Below, piece after piece: positions 34,222 through 44,147 of a stretch of DNA of 64,000 nucleotides. Where the stretch lies: assembly GCA_040882225.1 (NCBI GenBank), contig JBBEBR010000007.1:47509-111508 (forward strand), given 5' to 3'. A program made the position numbers and the translations under genes. This stretch comes from Gracilimonas sp040882225. Its GTDB lineage: Bacteria; Bacteroidota; Rhodothermia; Balneolales; Balneolaceae. Position 1 is the stretch's first letter; each line of letters opens with the position of its first letter. The notes beneath the pieces were generated by a model. The model was given only the letters and a program-made list of their open reading frames with translations, was not told the origin of the DNA and made no database searches.

Positions 34222-35274
34222 TTATTCAGGGAGATAAGCCTGAAAAACCTGACCTAATTCCGGAGCCGTTAAATAAAGTAGATTATTTTTGTGGTCAATA
34301 GTAAAATCAAAATATGTAGGCTTGTCTTCAGGGACATGGTAAATTGCAGCCAGATTACCATCTTCGTCTACTTTCACCAACAATCGAGGCTGATTTTTAG
34401 CAGGACTCCAAAATAAGTATGTCTCATTATTAATTACTTTCATATTTAAAATGTAGCTAAAGGATGGTACTACACCTTCAGGTGCATTTTTGGCTCTTTC
34501 AACAACCCTTTCAAACAAAATTTTATTAATTGGCAGATAAATTTCCTTATCCCAGATCATTTTACCTTTTAAATCATATTTCTGAAGTCTGCTTAACCAA
34601 TCCAGAAAAACATACAGATGGCTTTCGGTTTTGTATAAGGAAGCTACATTTTTATAGAATTCTGGAAGTTTATTATTTGCCAATAATTGTCTTTCCTCCT
34701 CTAAATTTCCGATAGAATATTTCTCACCCAAAGCTTTTCCAATGAACTCAACAGAGTTCTCATCCAGATCTACCAGTTTGATCAGGCTGTTTTCTTCACC
34801 AAGAGACTCTGTATAATATCTATTGTTTGTTATGGCAGCAATGGAATGCAGATTAGGATTGTCTTTAATAGGCTTACTGTTCTTAAAATTGCCCATGACA
34901 TCAAACTCATTTAACCTATAATTCTTTGCATCTACTACTAAAATATTTTCTTGTGAAATATTAATATGTAAGGCCCGGTTTAATTCCCCTGGGCCATTTC
35001 CCTTTCCACCAAATCTCGCCAGCAATTCCTTTTCAGTGTTAAAGACAAATAGTTCCTGTAATTTTGGATCAAATAGCATTATTCGATTATTGCTTAAAAA
35101 ATTGATCTTTTCTGGCTGCACAATTCCCTTTTCTTCAAAATCCAGGAACAGTTCCAAATCCTCAATCATTAACGGGGTGATATCGACAGAAACATGTGAA
35201 TCCTGTTTTGCATGACATCCTACTATTACAGCAAATATTAGAGCACCTTTAAGTACTTGATTAAATTCTTTCAT
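34222..35274 (-). CDS. 6-bladed beta-propeller lipoprotein
   Basis: A 350-aa predicted lipoprotein (GALIFAVIVGCHAKQ, lipid-accepting Cys at about residue 20). Propeller-type repeats follow: NFLSNNRIMLFDPKLQELFV, FGGKGNGPGELNRAL and ILVVDAKNYRLNEFDVMGNF. The G-N-G-P-G-E-L turn matches that in the island propeller at 19349-20374, placing both in the same broad Bacteroidota propeller family. No cysteine-rich peptide or MauE gene accompanies it. It is upstream of the DAHP synthase gene on the same strand. Ligand and role unknown. Confidence 0.8.
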   Translation of the reverse strand: MKEFNQVLKGALIFAVIVGCHAKQDSHVSVDITPLMIEDLELFLDFEEKGIVQPEKINFLSNNRIMLFDPKLQELFVFNTEKELLARFGGKGNGPGELNRALHINISQENILVVDAKNYRLNEFDVMGNFKNSKPIKDNPNLHSIAAITNNRYYTESLGEENSLIKLVDLDENSVEFIGKALGEKYSIGNLEEERQLLANNKLPEFYKNVASLYKTESHLYVFLDWLSRLQKYDLKGKMIWDKEIYLPINKILFERVVERAKNAPEGVVPSFSYILNMKVINNETYLFWSPAKNQPRLLVKVDEDGNLAAIYHVPEDKPTYFDFTIDHKNNLLYLTAPELGQVFQAYLPE

Positions 35275-35490
35275 AAATATTTTCTTGTTAGCCTGCTTTA
35301 AAATTTATTGATGTCATATTTGTTGAATCTAAAAGAACATGATTTGAATATTCCCATTGAACCATCTTCCTAACTATTCTAAAATCCAGTAAATCATGAC
35401 TTCACTAAGAAAATATAATAATCTATTAAAGCAATCGAGCCCACTATTTAGTATTTTACGCAGTTCCTGATTCATCAAAAAAGCAGTCTT

Positions 35491-38334
35491 TTGCAACATA
35501 ATATTGTAGTACGTGGTGCACGCGAGCACAACCTTAAAAACATAGATATTGATATTCCCCGCGACCAACTTGTGGTAATCACAGGCTTATCGGGTTCAGG
35601 AAAATCCTCTCTGGCTTTTGACACCATCTATGCTGAAGGCCAGCGCCGTTTTCTGGAATCACTCTCGGCATACGCCCGCCAGTTTTTGGGTATGATGGAA
35701 CGCCCCGCCGTTGATTTTATAGACGGACTTTCCCCCGTAATTTCTATTGATCAGAAAACCACTAACCGGAATCCGCGCTCTACAGTTGGTACAGTTACCG
35801 AAATTTATGATTTCCTTCGTTTGCTATACGCCCGGGTTGGCATTCCCTATTCTTATAAAACAGGAAATAAAATGGAAAAGCAGTCGGCAGACCAAGTTGT
35901 AGCCGCTGTGATGGATATGCCTAAAGGAACCAAAGCTTACTGCCTGGCTCCGGTTGTTCGGGGAAGAAAAGGCCATTATCGCGAATTATTTGAGCAGACC
36001 ATTAAGCAAGGTTTTGTGAGTGCACGCATCGATGGTGAGTTTGTTGAACTCGAAAATGACATGAAACTCGACCGCTATAAAACTCACAATATCGAAGTTG
36101 TTGTAGATCGTTTTGTAATCTCCCTAAAAAGTGAAAAACGAATTGCGGAAAGTATCCGTCTTGCCCTGGAAATGGCTGATGGAACGGTAATTCTTGCCGT
36201 TAAAGAAGGAGACAAGGTTAAGGATCGCCTTTTTTCTCAGAAACTGTTTGATCCCGAAAGCGGCGTTGCCTATGAAGACCCCGCACCCAATTTATTTTCC
36301 TTCAACTCACCATTTGGTGCCTGCAAAAAATGTAGCGGCCTGGGTTATACCTACGATGTAAGTTGGGATTTACTGGTTCCCAATAAAAAGCAGAACATTG
36401 AGGAAGGTGGAATTCGGTTTTTGGGAGCACCTCGTGATATTTTCGTTTTCAAACAGCTGCATGCAATTCTTAGCACATTTAAGAATATTGACTTCGAAAC
36501 TCCTCTAAAGAAATTTCCACAGGAAGTGCTGGATGTGTTGATGCACGGCGGCGGCGATACGAAGTATTCGGTCAGTTATGATTTCAAAGAAAATGCCGTC
36601 ACTTATAAGCATAAGTATGAGGGCCTCAGAAATACCATCATTGATCAGTACCAGAATAGTAAATCGCCGAAGCAACGAGATAAAGCCAAAGCTTTCATGG
36701 ACAAAGTCGCTTGTCCGGCTTGTGAGGGCGGCAGGCTCAATAAAGAGGCTCTTTCCTATAAAATTGATGGCTTTACCATTCATGATTTGGTTAAAAAGGA
36801 CATTCAGGAACTCAGAGATACGCTGTACAACATTAGCCTAAACGAAAGGCAGCAGCTTATCGGAAATCAGGTTTTGAAGGAAATTCGGGACCGACTGGAT
36901 TTTTTACTGAATGTGGGCCTTACCTACCTCAATCTTGATCGCGAAGCGCAAACATTGAGCGGCGGTGAAGCCCAAAGAATTCGGCTCGCTACGCAAATAG
37001 GAACTCAGCTTGTAGGCGTTCTTTATATTTTGGATGAACCAAGTATCGGCCTTCATCAGCGAGATAATATCAAGCTCATAAAATCATTGGAAATGCTGCG
37101 CGATCTTGGAAACAGCGTTATTGTGGTAGAACACGATCGGGAAACGATTGAACATGCCGATTTTGTAGCGGATTTAGGCCCCGGAGCCGGAATAAACGGC
37201 GGGCATATTGTATCCGCTGGTAAACCCGATGAATTAGATCCAGATTCCATGACGGCTAAATTTCTGCGCGATGAAGAGGTGATTTCTGTTCCTGACAAAA
37301 GAAGAAATGGAAATACAAAAACCATCAAAATAAAAAATGCTCGTGGTCATAATCTTAAGAATGTAGATTTAGAAATCCCGCTCGGCAAATTCATTAGCGT
37401 AACTGGTGTGAGTGGAAGTGGGAAAAGCTCCCTCATAAATCACACGCTGGTGCCAATACTTTCCAATTATTTTTATAAGTCCAAAACTGTGCCGCTGCCT
37501 TACGAAAGCATTCAGGATATTGATAATGTGGACAAAATTATCTCTATCGACCAAAGCCCAATTGGCCGTACGCCACGCTCAAATCCTGGAACCTACACGA
37601 AAGTTTTCGATCATGTTAGAAGGCTATTTGCCGAGCTACCGGAATCTAAAATCCGGGGGTATAACCAAGGACGTTTTTCTTTTAATGTGAAAGGCGGCCG
37701 GTGCGAAACATGTCAGGGAGATGGCGTTCGTAAAATCGAAATGAATTTTCTGCCGGATGTCTACGTCACCTGCGAAACCTGCAATGGCAAGCGTTATAAC
37801 CGGGAGACATTAGAAATTTACTACAAGGGCAAAAACATCTCTGATGTGCTGAAAATGCCTGTTAGTAAGGCCGCTAATTTCTTCGACGCACAGCCCGCGA
37901 TCAGCCGGATTCTACAAACACTCAACTCAGTAGGTTTGGGATATTTAACCCTTGGGCAGTCGAGTACCACATTATCTGGTGGTGAGGCGCAACGTATAAA
38001 ACTGGCGCGCGAGCTTTCCAAAATAGGAACCGGCGATACGCTTTATGTTCTGGATGAACCGACTACAGGTCTCCATTTCCAGGATGTGCGCATGTTGGTT
38101 GATGTAATTCAGCAGTTGGTTGATAAAGGAAATACGGTGATGGTAATTGAACATAATCTGGATCTCATAAAAGCCGCAGACTGGATAATCGACCTTGGCC
38201 CGGAAGGCGGAGCCGGTGGCGGAGAAATTATAGCTGAAGGAAGACCGGAGGAGGTGGCTGAAATCAAGAAGTCTTATACAGGCCAGTTTCTAAAACAGGA
38301 ATTTGAGCGGTTAGCTGCCGCAAGTAATTCTTGA
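35491..38334 (+). CDS. uvrA: Excinuclease ABC subunit A (UvrA), TTG start
   Basis: The damage-sensing ATPase of nucleotide excision repair. 947 aa, the normal length. First ABC half: Walker A GLSGSGKSSLAF, zinc knuckles CKKCSGLGYTYD and CPACEGGRLN, signature LSGGEAQRIRLA and ILDEPSIGLH. Second half: Walker A GVSGSGKSSLIN, zinc knuckle CETCQGDGVR...CETCNGKRYN, signature LSGGEAQRIKLARE and VLDEPTTGLHF. Translation must begin at TTG 35491 (just before HNIVVRGAREHNLKN): the frame is closed by TAG at 35449 and offers no ATG or GTG in between. No uvrB or uvrC nearby. Confidence 0.96.
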   Translation: MQHNIVVRGAREHNLKNIDIDIPRDQLVVITGLSGSGKSSLAFDTIYAEGQRRFLESLSAYARQFLGMMERPAVDFIDGLSPVISIDQKTTNRNPRSTVGTVTEIYDFLRLLYARVGIPYSYKTGNKMEKQSADQVVAAVMDMPKGTKAYCLAPVVRGRKGHYRELFEQTIKQGFVSARIDGEFVELENDMKLDRYKTHNIEVVVDRFVISLKSEKRIAESIRLALEMADGTVILAVKEGDKVKDRLFSQKLFDPESGVAYEDPAPNLFSFNSPFGACKKCSGLGYTYDVSWDLLVPNKKQNIEEGGIRFLGAPRDIFVFKQLHAILSTFKNIDFETPLKKFPQEVLDVLMHGGGDTKYSVSYDFKENAVTYKHKYEGLRNTIIDQYQNSKSPKQRDKAKAFMDKVACPACEGGRLNKEALSYKIDGFTIHDLVKKDIQELRDTLYNISLNERQQLIGNQVLKEIRDRLDFLLNVGLTYLNLDREAQTLSGGEAQRIRLATQIGTQLVGVLYILDEPSIGLHQRDNIKLIKSLEMLRDLGNSVIVVEHDRETIEHADFVADLGPGAGINGGHIVSAGKPDELDPDSMTAKFLRDEEVISVPDKRRNGNTKTIKIKNARGHNLKNVDLEIPLGKFISVTGVSGSGKSSLINHTLVPILSNYFYKSKTVPLPYESIQDIDNVDKIISIDQSPIGRTPRSNPGTYTKVFDHVRRLFAELPESKIRGYNQGRFSFNVKGGRCETCQGDGVRKIEMNFLPDVYVTCETCNGKRYNRETLEIYYKGKNISDVLKMPVSKAANFFDAQPAISRILQTLNSVGLGYLTLGQSSTTLSGGEAQRIKLARELSKIGTGDTLYVLDEPTTGLHFQDVRMLVDVIQQLVDKGNTVMVIEHNLDLIKAADWIIDLGPEGGAGGGEIIAEGRPEEVAEIKKSYTGQFLKQEFERLAAASNS

Positions 38335-38440
38335 GTAATGATTCCCTCAAAACAGGGCTCTATATATTATAACTGCGTAATGCATTTTGTTTATTGAAAC
38401 TGCATAAATATATTCCTCAAAATTTTTCGGGGTATAAAAA

Positions 38441-40261
38441 ATGGGTTTACAATTACGCACAGGAGCAATCATCCTTTTCCTTACTTTCAGCGGGTTTTCT
38501 CCTTATCTGTTTAGTCAGGAAGTAACAAACACACGCTGTGCATTAATACAGCAGGTGGATTCAGTAAACGCGCTTTCCTTTCAGGACATTACCACACGTA
38601 CTGCTGAGGCTGAAGCGCTTTTTCTAAGAAATATAGCCCTTGCAGACTCACTCAATTATCGTGAAGCAGTAGCTAAAAGTTATAAGAATCTCTCTCTCGC
38701 TTATTATTATCAGGGGAAGTATGATCTAAGTACAGAGTATAATATTAAAGCTCTATCTCTCTTTGAAGAATTGGGTTTATTCAAAGAAGCTGCCCTTCAG
38801 TATAGCAGTTATGGATATTCAATTAAAAGGAGAAACCTTGATGATGCAGAATTCTATTTAAGAAAAGGAATAGCAATTTCAGAAGCATTTGAAGACTCGG
38901 CAGCTCTTGTGGATTCTTATAATTGGTATGGTGTAATCAAAGAGTTCAGGCAGCAGTTAGATAGTGCTTTATTCTTCTACGAGCGTTCTTTTGAGATTAA
39001 AGAGATCTTGGGGGATAGTTTAGGTTTGGCTTATTCATATGGTAATATTGCCGGTATCAATATTCTACAAAAAAACTATGATGATGCTTTCGAAAATCTT
39101 GAAAAGGCATTTGAAATAAGTGTCTCCGTGAAAGACTCTTCCCTGATGGCTGTTAATCTGCACAATATCAGCACAATTTTTATCGCTCAGGAAAAATGGC
39201 AACAGGCCATTCCATATTTGCATCAATCTTTGGCCATTTCACAAGAAATAAATTATATAGCTCTTACAAGAGCCTCTTATGACTTCATTACTCAGTCATT
39301 TGAGGCGACCGGAAATTTAGACTCTGCCCTTCACTATCAAAAAATTTATTTAGAGTACAATGACAACTATTTGAATGAGATTAATACTAATAAAATTGCC
39401 GAACTGGAAATTCAGTTCAAAACAGAGGAAAAGGAAAAGGATTTAGCTATTAACCGCGCCAAGTTGACTCAGGAACAGTTAAAGGTAAGGCAGAGAAACT
39501 GGATGGTGGCAGGGATGACTGGTTTTCTGTTTTTTGGTATGGTGATTTCGCTGATAATTTTCAAACAACAAAAAACTAAACAGAAAATTATTACCCGGGA
39601 AAATGCGCTTAAAATTCAGCTTGCTAAATCTGAGATGGCAAATAAAATTCACGAAGAGCGTGAGCGAATTTCTCGCGACCTTCACGATAATGTAGGTGCT
39701 CATATTACCAATCTGATAGCCGGCATTGAAATCAGCAACCTTCATATCAAAAGAGATGAAAAGAATGAGGCGTTGGGTTTACTTACTCATCTTGATGACA
39801 ATGCTCGTTTCGCGATGTCTGAGCTTAGGGAAACCATCTGGCTTTTAGATAAGGATGAAGTACAATTCAAAGATTTTATAACTCATTTGAAAAGCTATTT
39901 AGACCATCAGCGTCATGCCTTGAGTAAACTTCAGGTTGTGGTGAAAAATGAGGTGGATACTGAGATGAAACTAAATCCTCAACAGTCTCTTCACCTGCTT
40001 CGGATTATTCAGGAGGCGTTGAATAATACACGTAAATATGCCAATGCTGATACTTTTACGCTCCAGTTAAATTTTGATAATGAAAACCTTTATGTGGCTT
40101 TATTTGATGACGGAGCCGGGGCCTTGAAAGATGAGATAATGGGTAATGGGAATGGCCTCACAAATATGGAGCGCCGCGTAAAGGAGTTAAAAGGTTCTTT
40201 GGAAATTAATACTTCAACAAACGAAGGATTTTCAGTTAAGATATATTTTCCTGTTGCCTGA
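38441..40261 (+). CDS. TPR-containing sensor histidine kinase (HisKA_3 type)
   Basis: A 606-aa membrane sensor kinase. A signal peptide (residues about 1-27) leads into periplasmic tetratricopeptide repeats (about 70-310; NLSLAYYYQGKYDLS and YGNIAGINILQKNYDDA are typical units). A coiled-coil follows, then one membrane helix (about 357-377, MVAGMTGFLFFGMVISLII). The cytoplasmic HisKA_3 domain has phospho-acceptor H415 in ISRDLHDNVGAHI, and the HATPase domain shows N-box ALNNTRKYANA and G-box GNGNGLTNMERRVKEL. This NarL-class kinase normally works with a LuxR-type response regulator, but none is adjacent, so it appears orphaned. The signal is unknown. Confidence 0.92.
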   Translation: MGLQLRTGAIILFLTFSGFSPYLFSQEVTNTRCALIQQVDSVNALSFQDITTRTAEAEALFLRNIALADSLNYREAVAKSYKNLSLAYYYQGKYDLSTEYNIKALSLFEELGLFKEAALQYSSYGYSIKRRNLDDAEFYLRKGIAISEAFEDSAALVDSYNWYGVIKEFRQQLDSALFFYERSFEIKEILGDSLGLAYSYGNIAGINILQKNYDDAFENLEKAFEISVSVKDSSLMAVNLHNISTIFIAQEKWQQAIPYLHQSLAISQEINYIALTRASYDFITQSFEATGNLDSALHYQKIYLEYNDNYLNEINTNKIAELEIQFKTEEKEKDLAINRAKLTQEQLKVRQRNWMVAGMTGFLFFGMVISLIIFKQQKTKQKIITRENALKIQLAKSEMANKIHEERERISRDLHDNVGAHITNLIAGIEISNLHIKRDEKNEALGLLTHLDDNARFAMSELRETIWLLDKDEVQFKDFITHLKSYLDHQRHALSKLQVVVKNEVDTEMKLNPQQSLHLLRIIQEALNNTRKYANADTFTLQLNFDNENLYVALFDDGAGALKDEIMGNGNGLTNMERRVKELKGSLEINTSTNEGFSVKIYFPVA

Positions 40262-40320
40262 CATTATGTGAAATTCTTATTCACAATGGTGTGATACTTG
40301 GTTATCTTCACCGCGCATAA

Positions 40321-40872
40321 ATGAACTTTTTCCGATTACATATAACCAGATTTTCCAGCGCTTGTATTTTGCTTGCAAGCATTGCCGCTTACTTTATCAA
40401 TCCTGCGGGGGATAAAGTTCAGCATGAAGCTTTTGCGTCGTGGCTGCAATCAACTCTGAAAACACAGGATGATTCGGCCGTTTTGGAGCAAATAAATGAA
40501 CTTTCTGCTTTAGACGAGGAGCTTGAATCGGTAATTCGGAAGGCATCGGTATTGGTGCAAAATCATTCGGGAGTTTTCAAGCTTCCGGTTAATGATCGTC
40601 CGGTTGATGAAAATGAAGTTTACAGGCTATTGCTAACGGAATGGAACGCCTTCCAACATTCCACAAGTGGGATGGGCAAGGCGGTTATCATCAAGAATGC
40701 CAAACCTCATTCGATTCTGCCAAACGACGCATTAACTTATAGCGGAAAAGCTATTGCTCCTCAACATAGTATAATCCGGCTACCTGAAAGTAAAGTGCTT
40801 CCAGAGCCTTTTGCAGCGGCAGATTATCATACCACTCCTCTTTCCGGTGGAACCGCCATAGGCGCTCCTTAA
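40321..40872 (+). CDS. Hypothetical protein with N-terminal membrane segment
   Basis: A 183-aa protein with a hydrophobic N-terminus (about residues 12-27, SSACILLASIAAYFIN), probably a signal or anchor, then a helical region (about 35-80, Asp/Glu/Leu-rich) and a Pro/His-containing tail. No family recognised. It lies between the histidine kinase and secD, with about 100 bp on the secD side. Codon use and the well-defined hydrophobic start favour a real gene. Confidence 0.6.
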   Translation: MNFFRLHITRFSSACILLASIAAYFINPAGDKVQHEAFASWLQSTLKTQDDSAVLEQINELSALDEELESVIRKASVLVQNHSGVFKLPVNDRPVDENEVYRLLLTEWNAFQHSTSGMGKAVIIKNAKPHSILPNDALTYSGKAIAPQHSIIRLPESKVLPEPFAAADYHTTPLSGGTAIGAP

Positions 40873-40970
40873 AAAACCTTTCCCTCTTATTTCTTGGCTG
40901 ATTCGGAATTTAAAGAATTCAAATTCTGCCACTTTTTTTATAAAAATATTTAATCAAAAAAACTGAAAAA

Positions 40971-42776
40971 ATGCAAGACAACGGATTTAAAATTGGGGCG
41001 ATAGTAGCTTTTTTAGCCCTTACTATTTATTACCTGATTCCAACCATTCAATGGTCGTTGGAACAAAATTATATAGAAGGCCTCAGCTCTTCTGAGGCTG
41101 CACAATACACAACGGAGAACCAGGAAAAGTTGGCAAATCTCCGTGAGAATACCCTCAAGTTAGGACTCGACCTACAGGGCGGTATGTCTGTAACCATGGA
41201 AGTTGGAGTCCCTCAGCTTATCCGTGAACTGGCCGGTGATGATGCCGATGAATTACTTGTTGGTGTTATTGAAACAGCAAGTGAACGATCTATAGAGAAC
41301 GATACCGATTTCATTGATGAGATGGCTTCTGAATTTGAAGCGCGTGATCCTAATGCACGTTTGAGTCGATACTATCGCAATGACGCATTGGAGATCACCC
41401 GCCGTTCCACAAACGATGAAATTGTTGCGTTCCTGAAGACTCAAAGAACTTCAGCCTTAAACCGGGCTATTGAAATTATCCGTACCCGTGTTGACCGCTA
41501 CGGGGTAACTGAACCCTCAATTGTTACTCAAGGTGACAGCCGTATAGTGGTTGAACTTCCCGGTGTGGAAGACAAGCAGCGTGTTAGAAACCTCCTGAAG
41601 GGCACTGCTCGCCTGGAATTTCGCTTAGCCGCTGATGCTGACGAATTCACATCTTTTGGTGAATCAGTTTTTGATTATTACGAGCAAGACAATTCGGACG
41701 ACACCACAGGTAATAATCAATCAAGAAATCCGCTAATGGATGTTCTTTCATCGGATCAAAGTCCATATATATTGGGATATGCTACTCCAGCAGATACGGG
41801 TCGTGTGATGGATTTACTTTCCACAGAAGAAGTGCAGCGAATGTTGCCCCGCAATACAACTGTGATGTGGAGCGCTAACCCTGTTCTCGGACAAGGTGGA
41901 ACTGATCTTTATCAACTTATCGGTGTACGCACACAGATTGAGCTAACTGGTGATGTAATAGAAGCAGCGAGCATTCAGTTTGATCCAGCCACTAACGTAC
42001 CCGAAGTTTCTATGAGCATGAACAGTGAGGGTGCCCGAAAATGGGGCCGTATAACCGGTGCAAATATTGGTAAACCTGTTGCTATTGTTTTGGATGGTTA
42101 CGTGTTTTCTTATCCCAATGTGGTAACGAAAATATCTAATGGCCGCTCATCCATAACAGGTTTGGATGGTGTTGCGGAAGCCGAAGATTTAGTGAATATC
42201 CTGCTTTCAGGTGCACTCCCAGCTCCTCTCGAAATCCTTGAAGAACGTACCGTGGGTGCTACTTTGGGTGAAGCTTCGATTAAAGCCGGGTTAAATTCCA
42301 TCCTTTTTGGATTAGGAATTGTGGCCTTTTTTATGATTATATACTACAAAACCGGTGGAGGAATTGCTGACCTGGCCTTGCTGCTGAATATCATTTTCAT
42401 ATTGGGAATCTTAGCTGCCTTCAAAGCCACTCTTACCCTTCCGGGAATTGCAGGTATTGTACTTACCATTGGTATGGCGGTAGATGCCAACGTACTAATA
42501 TTTGATCGTATCCGGGAGGAACAACGAAGCGGAAAAACAATGAAAGCCTCCATTGAAGCCGGCTACGCAAATGCCATGAGCGCTATTATTGATGCCAACG
42601 TAACCACCTTCTTCGTGGCTGTTATTCTATTCAGTTTTGGTGTAGGCCCAATACAAGGATTCGCCGTTACACTTATGGCAGGTATTGCAGCTTCATTATT
42701 TAGCGCAATTGTAATAACCCGTGTTGTGGTTGATTACCTAAGCGCCAATAAGCCACAAATTGTCACATTCGGTTAA
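40971..42776 (+). CDS. secD: Protein-export membrane protein SecD
   Basis: Subunit of the SecDF complex, which uses proton motive force to pull preproteins out of the Sec channel. 601 aa. One N-terminal membrane helix (about residues 7-25), the large periplasmic P1 domain with LGLDLQGGMSVTMEV near its start and DRYGVTEPSIVTQG, the conserved GRSSITGL, then five more helices near the C-terminus from about residue 440 (ILFGLGIVAFFMIIYY, GIAGIVLTIGMAVDANVLIF, FDRIREEQRSGK). Followed 36 bp later by secF. Confidence 0.97.
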   Translation: MQDNGFKIGAIVAFLALTIYYLIPTIQWSLEQNYIEGLSSSEAAQYTTENQEKLANLRENTLKLGLDLQGGMSVTMEVGVPQLIRELAGDDADELLVGVIETASERSIENDTDFIDEMASEFEARDPNARLSRYYRNDALEITRRSTNDEIVAFLKTQRTSALNRAIEIIRTRVDRYGVTEPSIVTQGDSRIVVELPGVEDKQRVRNLLKGTARLEFRLAADADEFTSFGESVFDYYEQDNSDDTTGNNQSRNPLMDVLSSDQSPYILGYATPADTGRVMDLLSTEEVQRMLPRNTTVMWSANPVLGQGGTDLYQLIGVRTQIELTGDVIEAASIQFDPATNVPEVSMSMNSEGARKWGRITGANIGKPVAIVLDGYVFSYPNVVTKISNGRSSITGLDGVAEAEDLVNILLSGALPAPLEILEERTVGATLGEASIKAGLNSILFGLGIVAFFMIIYYKTGGGIADLALLLNIIFILGILAAFKATLTLPGIAGIVLTIGMAVDANVLIFDRIREEQRSGKTMKASIEAGYANAMSAIIDANVTTFFVAVILFSFGVGPIQGFAVTLMAGIAASLFSAIVITRVVVDYLSANKPQIVTFG

Positions 42777-42812
42777 TCCATCAAAAGAAATTTAAAATAA
42801 AGGAACAATATT

Positions 42813-43724
42813 ATGAGATGGTTTGAAACACCAACATTTAACTTTACCGGCGGCCGAAAAACTGCCTACATTTTATCCTCCGTACTATTTTTAGCATCAC
42901 TTGGTGCAATTTTCACCAAGGGCTTGCAATTCGGAATTGACTTTAAAGGCGGGAAAGAATTCGTTCTCGAATTTGAAGGGCCTGTAGATGTGGTTGACTT
43001 GCGATCAACGTTAACAGAACCTCTTGAAGCGGCTCCTGAGATCAAACTTTACGGCTCCGACAGCGAAGTGCTTATCCGAACTGACAATGAAAGCGAAATC
43101 AATATAGTTCAGGGTTTGATAACTACTTCTGTAAATGAACTTTATCCTGAAAACCCACACAGGGTAATTAAAACCGATGTTGTAGGGCCTCGTTTTGCTG
43201 AAGATTTAAAGTCAGGCGCATTTCAGGCAATTATCTATGCCATGGTAATTATCTTTCTTTACATCCTGATCAGATTCCGGAACTGGACCTTCTCGGCGGG
43301 GGCGGTTGCCGCTCTTATTCATGATGTGGTAATTGTACTGGGGATATTCACCATTCTGGCAGATATTGTCCCATTCAGCTTACAAATAGATCAGGCACTG
43401 ATTGCGGCTTTCCTAACCATTGTTGGTTACTCTTTAAACGATACTGTGGTGGTTTTTGACCGCATCCGTGAAAATTCTCGGGTCCATAAAGGAATGGAGT
43501 TCATGCCTATGGTGAACAGAAGTTTGAACGATACTCTTAGCCGAACAGTAATTACTTCTATTACTACCTTGTTTGTAGTACTTGTGCTGTTTATTTTCGG
43601 TGGTGAGGTGTTGAAAGGCTTCTCTTTTGCCCTTATAATCGGTATTGTACTCGGTACTTATAGTTCGTTGTTTGTGGCCAGCGCATTAGTGGTTGAACTT
43701 GAAGCACGTACAAAAAAATCATAA
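42813..43724 (+). CDS. secF: Protein-export membrane protein SecF
   Basis: Partner of SecD. 303 aa with six membrane helices: the first at about residues 17-36, the remaining five from about 130. Family motifs are GLQFGIDFKGGKEF after helix 1, VGPRFAEDLK, VGYSLNDTVVVFDRIREN and LNDTLSRTVITSITT. Separate rather than fused to SecD. A STAS gene begins 20 bp downstream, so secD, secF and that gene are probably transcribed together up to the terminator at 44112. Confidence 0.97.
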   Translation: MRWFETPTFNFTGGRKTAYILSSVLFLASLGAIFTKGLQFGIDFKGGKEFVLEFEGPVDVVDLRSTLTEPLEAAPEIKLYGSDSEVLIRTDNESEINIVQGLITTSVNELYPENPHRVIKTDVVGPRFAEDLKSGAFQAIIYAMVIIFLYILIRFRNWTFSAGAVAALIHDVVIVLGIFTILADIVPFSLQIDQALIAAFLTIVGYSLNDTVVVFDRIRENSRVHKGMEFMPMVNRSLNDTLSRTVITSITTLFVVLVLFIFGGEVLKGFSFALIIGIVLGTYSSLFVASALVVELEARTKKS

Positions 43725-43744
43725 CAGAAAATTTATAGGAAATT

Positions 43745-44089
43745 ATGAGCTTTAATACATCAGAACGCTACAACAGCGTGGTTATCGAATTTAAAGGTAA
43801 CGTAATGGGTGGCCCTGATGCGGTTAGCCTGAACGAAAAACTTCATGAACTCATCGATTCGGGTAAAACCAATGTGGTTGTTGATCTTGGAAAAGTAAAG
43901 TTCATGAATTCCTCCGGACTCGGAATGCTTATTGGTGCGCTCACAACCATGCGAAAATCAGGCGGAGATCTTCGCCTCGCTAACGCAACGGATAAAATTG
44001 AAAGCCTGCTGATCGTCACGAAACTGATCACGGTTTTCAAGCACTTTAAGTCGGTTGAAGAAGCTGCTTCATCATTTAAAGAAGATTAA
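43745..44089 (+). CDS. STAS domain protein (anti-sigma factor antagonist-like)
   Basis: A 114-aa single STAS domain. The motif KVKFMNSSGLGMLIGAL (S56/S57 before Gly58) is where the phosphorylatable Ser of SpoIIAA/RsbV-type antagonists sits, though the preceding Asp of the classic D-S-S-G is Asn here. It probably takes part in a partner-switching cascade with a HPK/RsbW-type kinase encoded elsewhere. It follows secF by 20 bp and ends just before a strong terminator. Confidence 0.9.
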   Translation: MSFNTSERYNSVVIEFKGNVMGGPDAVSLNEKLHELIDSGKTNVVVDLGKVKFMNSSGLGMLIGALTTMRKSGGDLRLANATDKIESLLIVTKLITVFKHFKSVEEAASSFKED

Positions 44090-44107
44090 AACAGGTTAAA
44101 CTGCATA

Positions 44108-44136
44108 TAAAGGGGTGTTTTGCACCCCTTTTTTAT
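44108..44136 (+). terminator. Rho-independent terminator after the secDF-STAS unit
   Basis: GGGGTG (44112-44117) and CACCCC (44123-44128) form a stem with a 5-nt loop, followed by six T residues. It ends the upstream unit and lies 12 bp before the purA ATG. Confidence 0.9.
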
Positions 44137-44147
44137 TTAAAAAAACT

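Noticed and set aside
44115..44147. Extended N-terminus of PurA from GTG 44115
   Set aside because: It would start inside the rho-independent terminator hairpin; ATG 44148 gives the canonical PurA N-terminus.
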